Below are positions 1 through 7,842 of a DNA stretch of 21,730 bases, in pieces. The DNA is from Syntrophaceae bacterium UBA6252. Its GTDB lineage: Bacteria > Desulfobacterota > Syntrophia > Syntrophales > UBA6807. Where the stretch lies: positions 13,328 to 35,057 of the forward strand of contig DJVQ01000013.1 in NCBI GenBank assembly GCA_002441265.1, given 5' to 3'. The notes below the pieces were generated by a model. That model had not been told where the DNA came from. It saw nothing but the letters and a program-made list of their open reading frames with translations, and made no database searches. The translations under genes were made by a program, and so were the position numbers. The stretch's first letter is position 1, and the number at the start of each line of letters is the position of its first letter.

Positions 1-89
1 CGAATCCCGAGGACCGAGGCGTACTATTGGTACGCCGCAGGGACGAGGGAAGAAGGGCAACGCGGCATATGGACTTTTTACGAAGCCGT
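1..89 (-). repeat. Intergenic MITE/REP-like repeat, copy 1 (cut by window edge)
   Basis: This stretch follows the stop codon of the acyl-CoA ligase and resembles the segment at 20063-20186. Shared blocks are CGAATCCC at the outer end, a GGGAAGAAGGG-like block in the middle, and GACTTTTT(A/G)CGAAG(C/T)CGT next to the gene. It holds a perfect hairpin, GGCGTAC / GTACGCC, at 18-24 and 30-36 with a 5-nt loop. The far end lies outside the window, so full length and the second terminal repeat cannot be seen here. Confidence 0.6.
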
Positions 90-1804
90 CACGCCATTTC
101 TTCCAGCATTTTCCTCAGATCCTTCTTCAGGATTTTTCCGATGCCGCTCATGGGAATCTGTTCGAGGAAGATCACCTCGCGGACCTTCTTGTAATAGGCC
201 ATCTGCTTGTTCACGAAGTCCATGACCTCCGCGGCGTCGGCCGTTTGCCCCTCTTTCAGCTCCACGAACGCCACCGGCACCTCGCCCCCCTTCGGGTCGG
301 GCTTTCCGACGACGGCGCACTGGCACACCGCCGGATGTCTGTGGAGGATCTCTTCGACTTCCCTGGGATAGACGTTGTAGCCCTTGTAGATGATCATGTC
401 CTTTTTCCGGTCGGTGATGAAGAAATACCCGTCCTCATCCTCCCTGCCGATATCCCCCGTGTGAAGCCAGCCGTTCTCGAGGACCCCCTCCGATTCCTCC
501 GGTTTCTGCCAGTAGCCGAGCATGACCTGGGGGCCGCGGATGCAGATCTCCCCCTCCATGCCCGCCGGGAGATCCTCACCGGTGGACACGTCCACCACCT
601 TGCATTCGGTGTCGAAAAGCGGAAGCCCCACCGAGCCCACCTTGATGCCGGAACGGAAAGGCGGATTCATGGTCGCGGCGAGGGTGCACTCGCTCAGGCC
701 GTACGCTTCGCACACAACCCCCGAAATGGCATTGAGCATCTCTTCCAGGATGACGACGGGCAGCGGCGCCGAACCCGACCCGACGACCCGGACGCCGGAC
801 AGATCGTACGAATGAAAGTTGGGAAGATTGACGATGGGCACGAAGAGCTGGGGAGCGCCCCCCAGGACGGTGGCCCGGTATTTCTCCACGCCGCCGACGT
901 ACTCCCTCGCATCGAACCGGGGATAGAGGACCATGGTGATCCCTGAAACCACGTTGCCGTTCAGGTAGGCGATGGTTCCCATGGAGTGGAACCAGGGGAC
1001 CACCACCAGGGCCGTTTCCTTGTCCAGGACGAGGAGCCTGTCCTTGGCGGGATCGATGTCCCCGGGATACCGGAAGCGAAGGATGTCGTCCGCAAATTCC
1101 ACCGAGGTGCCCCCCATCCAGCAGGCGAACTGGAGGACGCTGGCGACGACCGAGCGGTGGGTCAGCATCACCCCTTTCGAAACGCCCGTCGTTCCCCCCG
1201 TGTAGGCGATGTGGGCGAGGTCCTTTGCGGCATCGATGGCGACCGGCTCCGCCAGGGGCTCGTGCTCCTTCAGAAGGGCCGCCATGTCCAGGGTTCCCGG
1301 GAGTTCGAATTTCCCCAGGGGCTTCAGCGCGGAGATCACGGCGCTGTAGCAGTCGGCGATGCTCGTGGTGATCACCCGTGTGACGGGCGTGGACGAAAGA
1401 ATGTCCATGACATTCGGGTAAAGCAGGTCGAGAACGACGAGCGTTTCGGCACCCGAGTCGCAAAGCTGTTTCTTTACCTCCTCCGCCGACAGGAGGGGGC
1501 TCACCGGGGTGAACACCCCGCCGGCCTTCAGAAGACCGTAGTATGCCACCGCGAACTGGGGCGCGTTGGGCAGGTAGACGGCCACCCGGTCCCCTTTCGA
1601 CACGCCGAGGGACTGGAGTGCGGCCGCGAACCGGTTGCTCAGTTCCCTGAGTTCGCCGTAGGTCAGTTCCATTCCTCCGAAAATGACGGCGATCCGGTCA
1701 GGCACCCGGGCCGCGGTCTGGTCCAGAAACCCGTAGACGGGCATTTCCGGATAATTCAGCGTTTTCGGCCAGCCGTCGGGCCAGCATTTATAATTTTTCG
1801 TCAT
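89..1804 (-). CDS. Long-chain fatty-acid--CoA ligase (AMP-binding, FadD-like)
   Basis: The 571-aa protein would activate a carboxylic acid to its acyl-CoA through an acyl-adenylate in the cytoplasm. It shows the ANL-superfamily motifs in order: the phosphate-binding loop YTGGTTGVSKG (residues 201-211), EAYGLSE, the hinge region GWLHTGDIG then DRKKDMIIYKGYNVYP, and the C-terminal catalytic lysine in GIGKILKKDL (Lys557). Length fits the family. The ATG at 1804 is chosen because GAGGAG sits 7 nt upstream. It is the last gene of the run and lies 136 nt downstream of the GMC oxidoreductase, so it may use read-through or its own promoter. Substrate cannot be read from sequence; medium- or long-chain, possibly branched or cyclic, acids are plausible from the context. 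Confidence 0.93.
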   Translation of the reverse strand: MTKNYKCWPDGWPKTLNYPEMPVYGFLDQTAARVPDRIAVIFGGMELTYGELRELSNRFAAALQSLGVSKGDRVAVYLPNAPQFAVAYYGLLKAGGVFTPVSPLLSAEEVKKQLCDSGAETLVVLDLLYPNVMDILSSTPVTRVITTSIADCYSAVISALKPLGKFELPGTLDMAALLKEHEPLAEPVAIDAAKDLAHIAYTGGTTGVSKGVMLTHRSVVASVLQFACWMGGTSVEFADDILRFRYPGDIDPAKDRLLVLDKETALVVVPWFHSMGTIAYLNGNVVSGITMVLYPRFDAREYVGGVEKYRATVLGGAPQLFVPIVNLPNFHSYDLSGVRVVGSGSAPLPVVILEEMLNAISGVVCEAYGLSECTLAATMNPPFRSGIKVGSVGLPLFDTECKVVDVSTGEDLPAGMEGEICIRGPQVMLGYWQKPEESEGVLENGWLHTGDIGREDEDGYFFITDRKKDMIIYKGYNVYPREVEEILHRHPAVCQCAVVGKPDPKGGEVPVAFVELKEGQTADAAEVMDFVNKQMAYYKKVREVIFLEQIPMSGIGKILKKDLRKMLEEMA

Positions 1805-1924
1805 CGAAGTTCTCCTCTTTTCCTCCCGAATCCGTTTGACTCAGGGCATCAGACGCATGATGACCTCGCAACAGGTCTCGAAACATTTCCGGGGACGGCG
1901 ATGTGACACTCCGGAGGCGATACG

Positions 1925-1951
1925 CCCGAATCCGGACTTCTCACGAAGCCG
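1925..1951 (-). repeat. Terminal-repeat fragment overlapping the GMC gene stop
   Basis: The bases CGAATCC followed by GACTTCTCACGAAGCCG match the ends of the intergenic repeat seen at 1-89 and 20063-20186. The stop codon of the GMC oxidoreductase (1941-1943) lies inside this short match. It looks like a degenerate remnant or a solo end of the element rather than a full copy. Confidence 0.35.
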
Positions 1952-3245
1952 CCAGATGCTTGGACAAACGCCGGGCCAGGCTGATGATCGTCAGAACCGG
2001 GGGAAGGCCCCAGGGTTCCGGGATGACACTGCCGTCCACGACGAACAGGTTTTTGAACTGCGTCTCCAGATCGGAATTCACGATGTCGCCGATCCGGCAG
2101 GTTCCCCCGGGATGGGCGGCGGCGTTCAGGCTGTACCAGATGTCCTTTGCGCCCGCGTTCATGAGGATCTTTCTCGAAATCGCCCTTCCCATGTTGAGTT
2201 TGTGCTTGTCGTTGAACGTGAGGGGTTTCGTGATCCCCCCGGTGACACTGATCAACCCGTCGAGATCGTCGCTCACCTTGGTCATGAGACTGACGAGCCC
2301 GCGGGTCTTGAACATCCTCAGCAGTTTCATCTTGGAGGCGGCGTAATACGCGTACATGGACCAGGGAGTGGACATGTCGGTGATGAAAAGACCGTCACTC
2401 TTGAGATGAACGCCCCCGGCCATGGGAATCTCCTCGGGAAGCCGGCGGTCCAGGTAGCCGTATGTGATGACGAAGGGATCGAAGAAGAATTTCTTCCCCG
2501 CATCATAAATGCCCGACCGCTGGAGGATCGTCGGGGAGCCCACGCCTCCCGACGAGACGACCACCTTGTCGGCGCTGATCTCGTACGGCTGCCCGCCGGG
2601 CCCGGTGGCCCGGATGCCCGTCGCGACCTTGTTCTCGACGATCACCTCGTCGCAGAAGGTGCCCGTCAGGAGGACGGCCCCCTTCCGCACCGCCTCCAGG
2701 GCCCAGTCACGGGCCTGCCACTTCGCCCCGCTCTTGCAGCCGAAATAGAATTCCTTGACGGTCGGCTTGCCCTTGGCCGGGTCCACGAACTTGTTCAGCT
2801 TGTTCCAGTCGTACCCGAGATCCCGGGCGGACGCCATGATGGCCTTGGCGCCGTCGCCGAAAAACTCGTCGGGGAAAGGCTGAATCTTCAGCTCCCGCTT
2901 GATCCCTGCCGTCTCCTCCGGGTCCAGGTCGATGCCGTACTTCGCGAAGGTGTCATAGGGGGGGTCGAAGGCGCTCCCGAGATACATGAGCGTCGTTCCG
3001 CCGAGGGTGATGCAGCGGATCATCATTACGAACTCGGGGGTTATCATCATGCCCTTGCCGAAGCCGCTCAGCCCGCCCATGTACTTGCTTGCCGCAATCA
3101 TCGTTCCGGTGGGCTTGTTGTCTTTCCCCCATTCGACCAGGATCACTTTCTTCCCCTTGAGCGTCAGATCCCTGGCTACCGTGGAACCGCCCGGGCCGGA
3201 CCCGACGACGACGACGTCCGCTTTCATCTTCTTCACGTTGCGCAT
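1941..3245 (-). CDS. GMC-family FAD-dependent oxidoreductase
   Basis: The 434-aa protein is a flavin alcohol dehydrogenase/oxidase-type enzyme of the glucose-methanol-choline family, which oxidises alcohols to aldehydes or ketones. The N-terminus carries the Rossmann motif VVVVGSGPGGS (GxGxxG at 15-20) and the ribose-binding VEWG near residue 38. The family signature VVSSGGVGSPTILQRSGI is at about 229-246. The C-terminal block HPGGTCRIG has the likely active-site His378, and VVDGSVIP then LPPVLTIISLA completes it. It is shorter than typical members (about 500-560 aa), suggesting a reduced substrate domain. No signal peptide is seen. The ATG at 3245 has AAGGAG 6 nt upstream. It sits between the CooC-like gene (68-nt gap) and the acyl-CoA ligase, consistent with alcohol oxidation before CoA activation. 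Confidence 0.9.
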   Translation of the reverse strand: MRNVKKMKADVVVVGSGPGGSTVARDLTLKGKKVILVEWGKDNKPTGTMIAASKYMGGLSGFGKGMMITPEFVMMIRCITLGGTTLMYLGSAFDPPYDTFAKYGIDLDPEETAGIKRELKIQPFPDEFFGDGAKAIMASARDLGYDWNKLNKFVDPAKGKPTVKEFYFGCKSGAKWQARDWALEAVRKGAVLLTGTFCDEVIVENKVATGIRATGPGGQPYEISADKVVVSSGGVGSPTILQRSGIYDAGKKFFFDPFVITYGYLDRRLPEEIPMAGGVHLKSDGLFITDMSTPWSMYAYYAASKMKLLRMFKTRGLVSLMTKVSDDLDGLISVTGGITKPLTFNDKHKLNMGRAISRKILMNAGAKDIWYSLNAAAHPGGTCRIGDIVNSDLETQFKNLFVVDGSVIPEPWGLPPVLTIISLARRLSKHLAAS

Positions 3246-3313
3246 GGTGTCTCCTTGTTATCCAATCGGGAGCATCCCGTTTTGTCAAAGTCATGGGCCC
3301 TGACGGAGCCCTT

Positions 3314-4087
3314 TCAGAATCCAAGTTTCCTCATGATTCCCGCAACGGCCGCGTTCGCGGGAACGTCGTCGGGAAGATCCAGGAAGGACTTTCCCTCGAC
3401 GTCCTGCCGGCGGAGCCGCTCATCCTCGGGAACCCACCCGAAGAGTTCCAGGGACGTTCTTTCCATGACCCCTTTTGCCTCTTCGCCGTCGCGGACCCGG
3501 TTCAGCACGAGACCCGCCCGGCTGCAGGCCACGGCGTTCTGTTCCCGGACAAGATTCCAGAGGGCCTCCGCGACCCGTACGCCCTTGGCCGACGGATCGG
3601 AAACGAGGACGAGGTCGTCCACTTCCTTCATGACCCGCCGGTTGACCTGCTCGATCCCCGCCTCCCCGTCGATGAGGACGACGTCGAAGTCCGCCGACAG
3701 CGACTCGATGATCTCCTTCAAAAGGTCGTTCACCCGGCAGTAGCACCCCTCGCTTTCCGGCCTCCCGATGGCGAGGAAGGCAAAGTTGTTCCCTTCCGTC
3801 AGCGCGTCGAACAGCTTGTAATCGACCGCTTCCGCAAGTTCCTGCCTTGCGATTTTCTCCCTGTCCCGCGACTTCTCGATAATCTCGTTCCTCAGGTCGT
3901 TGACCGTCTTCTTCACGTTCACGTCGAGCACCGAGGCGAGCCCGACGGCCGGGTCGGCGTCCACGGCGAGGATCTTCAGGTCCTTCCTTCCGGAGAGGTG
4001 TTTTAGCATGAGCGCCGTCAGGGAGGTCTTCCCCACCCCGCCTTTGCCGCACACGGCGATCCGCCTCGTTTTGCCGTCGTTCTTCAT
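3314..4087 (-). CDS. CooC-like nickel-type maturation ATPase (MinD/ParA family)
   Basis: The 257-aa protein belongs to the deviant Walker A (SIMIBI) ATPases. KGGVGKTS is at 15-22, AVDADPAVGL at 41-50 and VLIDGEAG at the Walker B position. The motif GCYC with Cys115 and Cys117 matches the CxC pair that binds metal in CooC, the ATPase that helps load nickel into carbon monoxide dehydrogenase. No CODH is present in this window, so its client is unknown. The start is the ATG at 4087: it forms an ATGA overlap with the upstream stop and has GGAGAAAG upstream. An in-frame extension to 4168 reads through the upstream gene and is unlikely. Its closest partner is the CdhC-like protein translated just before it. 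Family assignment is sure; the metal and the target are inference. Confidence 0.9.
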   Translation of the reverse strand: MKNDGKTRRIAVCGKGGVGKTSLTALMLKHLSGRKDLKILAVDADPAVGLASVLDVNVKKTVNDLRNEIIEKSRDREKIARQELAEAVDYKLFDALTEGNNFAFLAIGRPESEGCYCRVNDLLKEIIESLSADFDVVLIDGEAGIEQVNRRVMKEVDDLVLVSDPSAKGVRVAEALWNLVREQNAVACSRAGLVLNRVRDGEEAKGVMERTSLELFGWVPEDERLRRQDVEGKSFLDLPDDVPANAAVAGIMRKLGF

Positions 4088-4821
4088 CTCTTTCTCCGCT
4101 CCTTCCCGAGGCTTTCCCGCATCTTCTTCAATGCGGTGACCTCGTCGCACACGGGCCGGTATTCGCATTCATCGCAGTCCATCTGCGGTTCCTCGAAAAT
4201 TTTCGACATCGCCCCGACCAGCATGGCCGCCTTCCCGGCGATCGCCTTCAGCCTCCGGACGTCTTCCTTGGACGAGGTGATGAACAGCACCTCGGCTTTA
4301 CGGACGTATTCGATCTTCTTCAGGCGGCCGATCAGCGCCCCTCCGAGCGTCCGGAAGGTCAGGCCCTTTTGAAGGGCCTTCCGGCTGATGCGGATCCATT
4401 CCCTCTGGTACAGGGACGCGGCCCGGATCATGTATCCCTCGAGATCCACGTCGTACCGGGCCCTCTCAAGTTCCCGGTAACGGTCGTAGTCGTTCTTCCC
4501 GTCGAATCCCCCACCGGCGACCATGACCACCTTGCCGTACGGGAGGTCTCTGCCTCCGGGTTCGCCCAGGTCCGGACCGATCAGCGTGATGGCGCCGTCC
4601 CGTACCGCATGGTCGGACTCGGACCACAGGGCGAAAGACACCGATTCTTCCCGGGGGCTCCCAAGCTCGACACCGGTATCGGCCGCCAGGACCAGGTTCC
4701 CGTTACCGCCGGACGGCCAGCGGTCCGGGATGTCCCGGCTTTGGAACTCCCTTTTCCCTTCATCTGGAAAGGCCTTCACGAATTCCCTGACGTCGTGAAG
4801 AACCTCCTCGAACATACCCAT
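4084..4821 (-). CDS. CdhC-like protein (acetyl-CoA synthase beta-subunit fragment homologue)
   Basis: The 245-aa protein resembles a middle portion of the acetyl-CoA synthase beta subunit (AcsB/CdhC). The stretch around LEGYMIR, QREWIRISRKALQKGL and LGGALIGRL, then EVLFITSS and a VRRLKAIAG helix, follows the order seen in the synthase domain that precedes the A-cluster. The C-terminus has a cysteine group, MDCDECEYRPVC (Cys216, 219, 225), where ACS has the start of its A-cluster ligands, but the rest of the A-cluster domain is missing. It therefore should not make acetyl-CoA by itself. The start is the ATG at 4821, 20 nt after the activase stop; an alternative ATG lies two codons in. It overlaps the CooC-like gene by 4 nt, suggesting a functional pair. 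The family relation rests on remembered patterns, so confidence is moderate. Confidence 0.68.
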   Translation of the reverse strand: MGMFEEVLHDVREFVKAFPDEGKREFQSRDIPDRWPSGGNGNLVLAADTGVELGSPREESVSFALWSESDHAVRDGAITLIGPDLGEPGGRDLPYGKVVMVAGGGFDGKNDYDRYRELERARYDVDLEGYMIRAASLYQREWIRISRKALQKGLTFRTLGGALIGRLKKIEYVRKAEVLFITSSKEDVRRLKAIAGKAAMLVGAMSKIFEEPQMDCDECEYRPVCDEVTALKKMRESLGKERRKR

Positions 4822-4841
4822 GACGATTCTTCTTTCCCCGG

Positions 4842-5627
4842 CTACTTCTTTCCCGCCGCTTCTCCGGCAAGAAGCGCGGCGCCGATGGCCCCGTTGAGCT
4901 GGGGGTCGCATTTCACCTCCGCCAGCTCCACGCCGAGAACTTCCTCCATGGCGGAACGGATGCCCTTGTTCTTGGCCACCCCGCCCGCCATCATGACTTC
5001 CTTTTCCAGCATGCCGATTCCCCTGACGAGGGACGCGATCCGGCCCGCCATCGCCTTGTGAAGCCCGCTCACGACGTCCCGGATTTCCTTCCCGCCGTTG
5101 ACGAGGGAAATCACCTCCGTCTCGGCGAACACCACGCACTGGCTGGAGATCCGTACCGGCGCGTCGGACTGGAGCGAGAGGTCCCCCATCTCCTCCAGTT
5201 CGATCTCCAGGGCGTCCGCCATGATTTCCAGAAACCGGCCCGTGCCGGAGGCGCATTTGTCGTTGTACTCGTACTTCACCACGCTGCCGCCGGCATCCAG
5301 CCGGATCGCCTTTGCGTCCTGCCCGCCGACGTCGATGACGGTCCTGACCGAGGGCAGGACCCAGTGGGCGCCCTTTCCGTGACAGACGATTTCCGAAAAG
5401 GTTTCGTCGGCGAAGGGGATCCTTTTCCGCCCGTAACCCGTCCCGACGCTGTACGCAACGTCCTTGAGGGCGAGATTCACCTTGGAAAGGGCCTCGTTCA
5501 TCACTTCCACGGCCGCCTCGTCCGGCCTGGACCGGACTTTCATGAGGTGGCTCGATATCATTTCACCGTCCTTGAAAATCACCGCCTTCGCGGTGAGGGA
5601 TCCTATATCGCAGCCTGCAACGATCAT
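4842..5627 (-). CDS. BadF/BadG/BcrA/BcrD-type activase (first of pair by position)
   Basis: The 261-aa protein is an ATP-dependent electron activator of the 2-hydroxyacyl-CoA dehydratase/benzoyl-CoA reductase family. It hydrolyses ATP to push an electron at low potential into the partner enzyme. Actin-like ATPase motifs are clear: GCDIGSLTAKAV at 5-16, DVGGQD at 99-104 and MAGGVAKN near 213. The two cysteines that hold the shared [4Fe-4S] cluster across the dimer are Cys125 (NDKCASGTGRF) and Cys164 (SSQCVVFAE). Length matches compact activators such as HgdC (about 260 aa). The start overlaps the stop of the next activase by ATGA. Two distinct activases side by side recall the BcrA/BcrD heterodimer of class I benzoyl-CoA reductase rather than the HgdC homodimer. 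Confidence 0.93.
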   Translation of the reverse strand: MIVAGCDIGSLTAKAVIFKDGEMISSHLMKVRSRPDEAAVEVMNEALSKVNLALKDVAYSVGTGYGRKRIPFADETFSEIVCHGKGAHWVLPSVRTVIDVGGQDAKAIRLDAGGSVVKYEYNDKCASGTGRFLEIMADALEIELEEMGDLSLQSDAPVRISSQCVVFAETEVISLVNGGKEIRDVVSGLHKAMAGRIASLVRGIGMLEKEVMMAGGVAKNKGIRSAMEEVLGVELAEVKCDPQLNGAIGAALLAGEAAGKK

Positions 5628-6415
5628 TGTTCACCGCCCCCTTTCCGTCTTTCGCCGGCGATGACGGCGGCCCCCAGCGCTCCCACGGCCTGCGGGTCGA
5701 ACCGGAGTTTCTTCACCCGGATGTCCAGCAGCCTTTCGAGGCCCTTCACGACCCCCTTGTTCTTGCTGACACCCCCGGTCATGCAGACGTCGTTCTCCAC
5801 GCCCACCGTGTTCGCAAGGATCACGATGCGGTTCGCCATGGCATTGTTGACGGCGCAACCGATGTCCTCCACGCGCTCGCCCTCGTTGATCTTCTGAATG
5901 ACCTCCGCCTGGGCCCACACGGTGCACGTCGAAGCGAGGTTCAGCTGTTTTTTCGCCCGCCCGGAAAGATCCCCCAGTTCATCGAGGCCCACGTTCAGGA
6001 CCCTCGCCATGACCTCCATGAACCGGCCCGTTCCGGCGGCGCATTTGTCGTTCGTGGCGAACTTGACGATCCTGCCGTCCCGGTCGAGCTTCATGACCTT
6101 GCAGTCCTGCCCGCCGATGTCGATGACGGTCCTGACCGAGGGGAGAAGCCACAGGGCCCCCCTGGCGTGGCACGCGATTTCGGAGACGGTGTCCCCGGCG
6201 AAGGGAACCTGCTTCCCCCCGTATCCCGTCCCGATGCTGCATTCGATATCCTTCATCTGGAGGCCCGCGTCCTTCAACGCTTCCTCCATGATCTCCCTGG
6301 CCGAGATTTCCGGCCTGGATTTCACTTTCCCGATCCGCACCGCCAGGACCCTGTCGTCTCCCAGGATCACGGCCTTCGCTGTCAACGATCCAACATCACA
6401 TCCCGCGACGATCAT
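5624..6415 (-). CDS. BadF/BadG/BcrA/BcrD-type activase (second of pair by position)
   Basis: The 263-aa protein is a paralogue of the activase encoded next to it. It has GCDVGSLTAKAV at 5-16, DIGGQDCK at 99-106, NDKCAAGTGRF with Cys125, and ASTCTVWAQAE with Cys164, so both cluster ligands are kept. The start is the ATG at 6415, which overlaps the stop of the upstream dehydratase-type subunit (ATGA); a longer in-frame reading only enters that gene. The pair probably forms a heterodimer that donates electrons to the two catalytic-type subunits upstream, as BcrAD does for BcrBC. It departs from its partner in details such as WAQAE for FAE(T/S)E in the second cysteine motif, so the two copies are not recent duplicates. 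Confidence 0.93.
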   Translation of the reverse strand: MIVAGCDVGSLTAKAVILGDDRVLAVRIGKVKSRPEISAREIMEEALKDAGLQMKDIECSIGTGYGGKQVPFAGDTVSEIACHARGALWLLPSVRTVIDIGGQDCKVMKLDRDGRIVKFATNDKCAAGTGRFMEVMARVLNVGLDELGDLSGRAKKQLNLASTCTVWAQAEVIQKINEGERVEDIGCAVNNAMANRIVILANTVGVENDVCMTGGVSKNKGVVKGLERLLDIRVKKLRFDPQAVGALGAAVIAGERRKGGGEQ

Positions 6416-7830
6416 TTCCAGACAGCTCCTTTCCATCCCCGAATGTCCCGCACCCGCAGGAACTCGTCGATCTTTCCAAGGAACGTATCCACCGGTTCGA
6501 TCCGGTTGTCGAAGGAATCCGCGTAGAGGATGAGCGCGGGATATCCCAGTTTCTCCATGTCCCTTGTGATCAGCTTCACCATGCTCCAGGTGTTGCGGCA
6601 GCCCATGGTGCCCATGAAGGCGAGGAAATCCGCCTTCATCAGGTTGGCAACGCCGACGGTGTCGTCCAGCCACATGTGCGGGGCGTCGTAGGGCCCCCGG
6701 ATCTGCTTGACCATGGGCATGCGGGAGGACTGGGCGGCCAGCGAATCGATCATGGAATCCAGGGAGGAGAGATCCATCCTGTACCCTTCCTCCTCCCGGC
6801 CGCGGGCGTAAGGAGCGTTGGCCTGCCAGAAATCCGTCATCATCGTCCCGATGTGGCTGATTCCGTTCTTCTCAAGCCATCTCCAGTATTTCATCTGGAT
6901 GCAGTAGTGGTCGATGTAGTAGAAAAACCCTCTCAGCCGCTCCACCCCGTCTCCGGCCACGCCTCTTTCGGCGTTGTCCTTCACGATCTCCAGCATGGCC
7001 TCCAGGATATCCGTCCCGTCCTTGATCCCGCTGAAGAGGACCTTGATGTCGTAGATGAAGAGGTTGAAAATCCCCGGCACGGGGCAGGGAACCAGTCTCT
7101 GATAGTCCTGGATCTCGCAGATGATTTCGTCCTGCTTGATGATTTCCTCGCAGACTTCCCGCATCTTGTCCACGTCGACTTTCTTTCCCGTCTGTTCCTC
7201 CAGGAAGGAAAGCATGTTCCGGAAGTCCGCCCGGTGGTACTCCACGGCCCGCTCGTCCGTCAGCGTCGGCGGGTAGTTGAGCTGGCAGAAGGGCACGTCC
7301 AGGTACGCCGACGCGAAGGCGAAGGCGTTCGCGTTGGAGTCGCAGACCCCGGGGGTGCTGCAGACGATGAAATCCGGCCGCTCCGCGAGTCCGGCCAGGA
7401 CCGGCCCCAGGGCGACCCGCTGCCCCGAGCAGGAGGTCTCCGTAAAGCCGACCTCGCAGCAGTAATCGAGGCTTTCGTAAATGCCCCTGTTCCAGGCGGC
7501 GGCGTAGAACGCCGACATCCCCTCCAGGCAATAGGGCACGACGTCGAAGGCGAACAGGACCGCCGGCGAGAAATTGTAGGTGATGAGGCCGATTTTCTTC
7601 CCCCGGCTTCTTGCGGTCAGGATGTTCTCGAAATATCGGGCCGTCGCCTTCACGAGCCTGTGGCCGGCCTTGCCGGTCGTGCTGAGTTTCCCCGTGGTCG
7701 CCCGAAAGGAGGGCGTGTACGCCATGGTGGATGTGAATTCCTTCTCCGTCGCATCGAACAACTTGCTCGCGTTGTCCAGGATGCTCCAGAACCTCCAGTC
7801 GTAGTTATATTCCGTCAGTTCGTTTCTCAT
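6412..7830 (-). CDS. 2-hydroxyacyl-CoA dehydratase/BcrB-type subunit, larger
   Basis: The 472-aa protein belongs to the HgdA/HgdB/BcrB/BcrC family of iron-sulfur subunits that take an electron from the activase and reduce or dehydrate an acyl- or aryl-CoA. The typical pattern is present: GLITYNFSPAVLFAFDVVP (about 81-99), YCCEVGFTETSCSGQRVALGPVLAGL (123-148), PDFIVCSTPGVCDSN (152-166), and a C-terminal GTMGCRNTW helix. At the position where the family usually has Cys in the CSYxPxE motif this protein has Asn86. Other candidate ligands are Cys124, 125, 134 and 163. A 12-nt gap separates it from the upstream subunit, and GAGGTG precedes the ATG at 7830. It is somewhat longer than the family norm of about 380-440 aa. 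Role as BcrB-like partner of the 392-aa protein is inferred from pairing with two activases. Confidence 0.85.
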   Translation of the reverse strand: MRNELTEYNYDWRFWSILDNASKLFDATEKEFTSTMAYTPSFRATTGKLSTTGKAGHRLVKATARYFENILTARSRGKKIGLITYNFSPAVLFAFDVVPYCLEGMSAFYAAAWNRGIYESLDYCCEVGFTETSCSGQRVALGPVLAGLAERPDFIVCSTPGVCDSNANAFAFASAYLDVPFCQLNYPPTLTDERAVEYHRADFRNMLSFLEEQTGKKVDVDKMREVCEEIIKQDEIICEIQDYQRLVPCPVPGIFNLFIYDIKVLFSGIKDGTDILEAMLEIVKDNAERGVAGDGVERLRGFFYYIDHYCIQMKYWRWLEKNGISHIGTMMTDFWQANAPYARGREEEGYRMDLSSLDSMIDSLAAQSSRMPMVKQIRGPYDAPHMWLDDTVGVANLMKADFLAFMGTMGCRNTWSMVKLITRDMEKLGYPALILYADSFDNRIEPVDTFLGKIDEFLRVRDIRGWKGAVWK

Positions 7831-7842
7831 GGTCGCACCTCG

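Noticed and set aside
3267..3283. Hairpin CGGGA-GCA-TCCCG followed by TTTT on the plus strand
   Set aside because: No plus-strand gene precedes it, and on the minus strand it lacks a T-tract. The stem is only 5 bp, so I do not call a terminator.
4084..5256. A 390-codon reading of the CdhC-like frame starting inside the activase gene
   Set aside because: The first part is an out-of-frame shadow of the activase, which has intact ATPase and cysteine motifs. The ATG at 4821 starts the family-like sequence.
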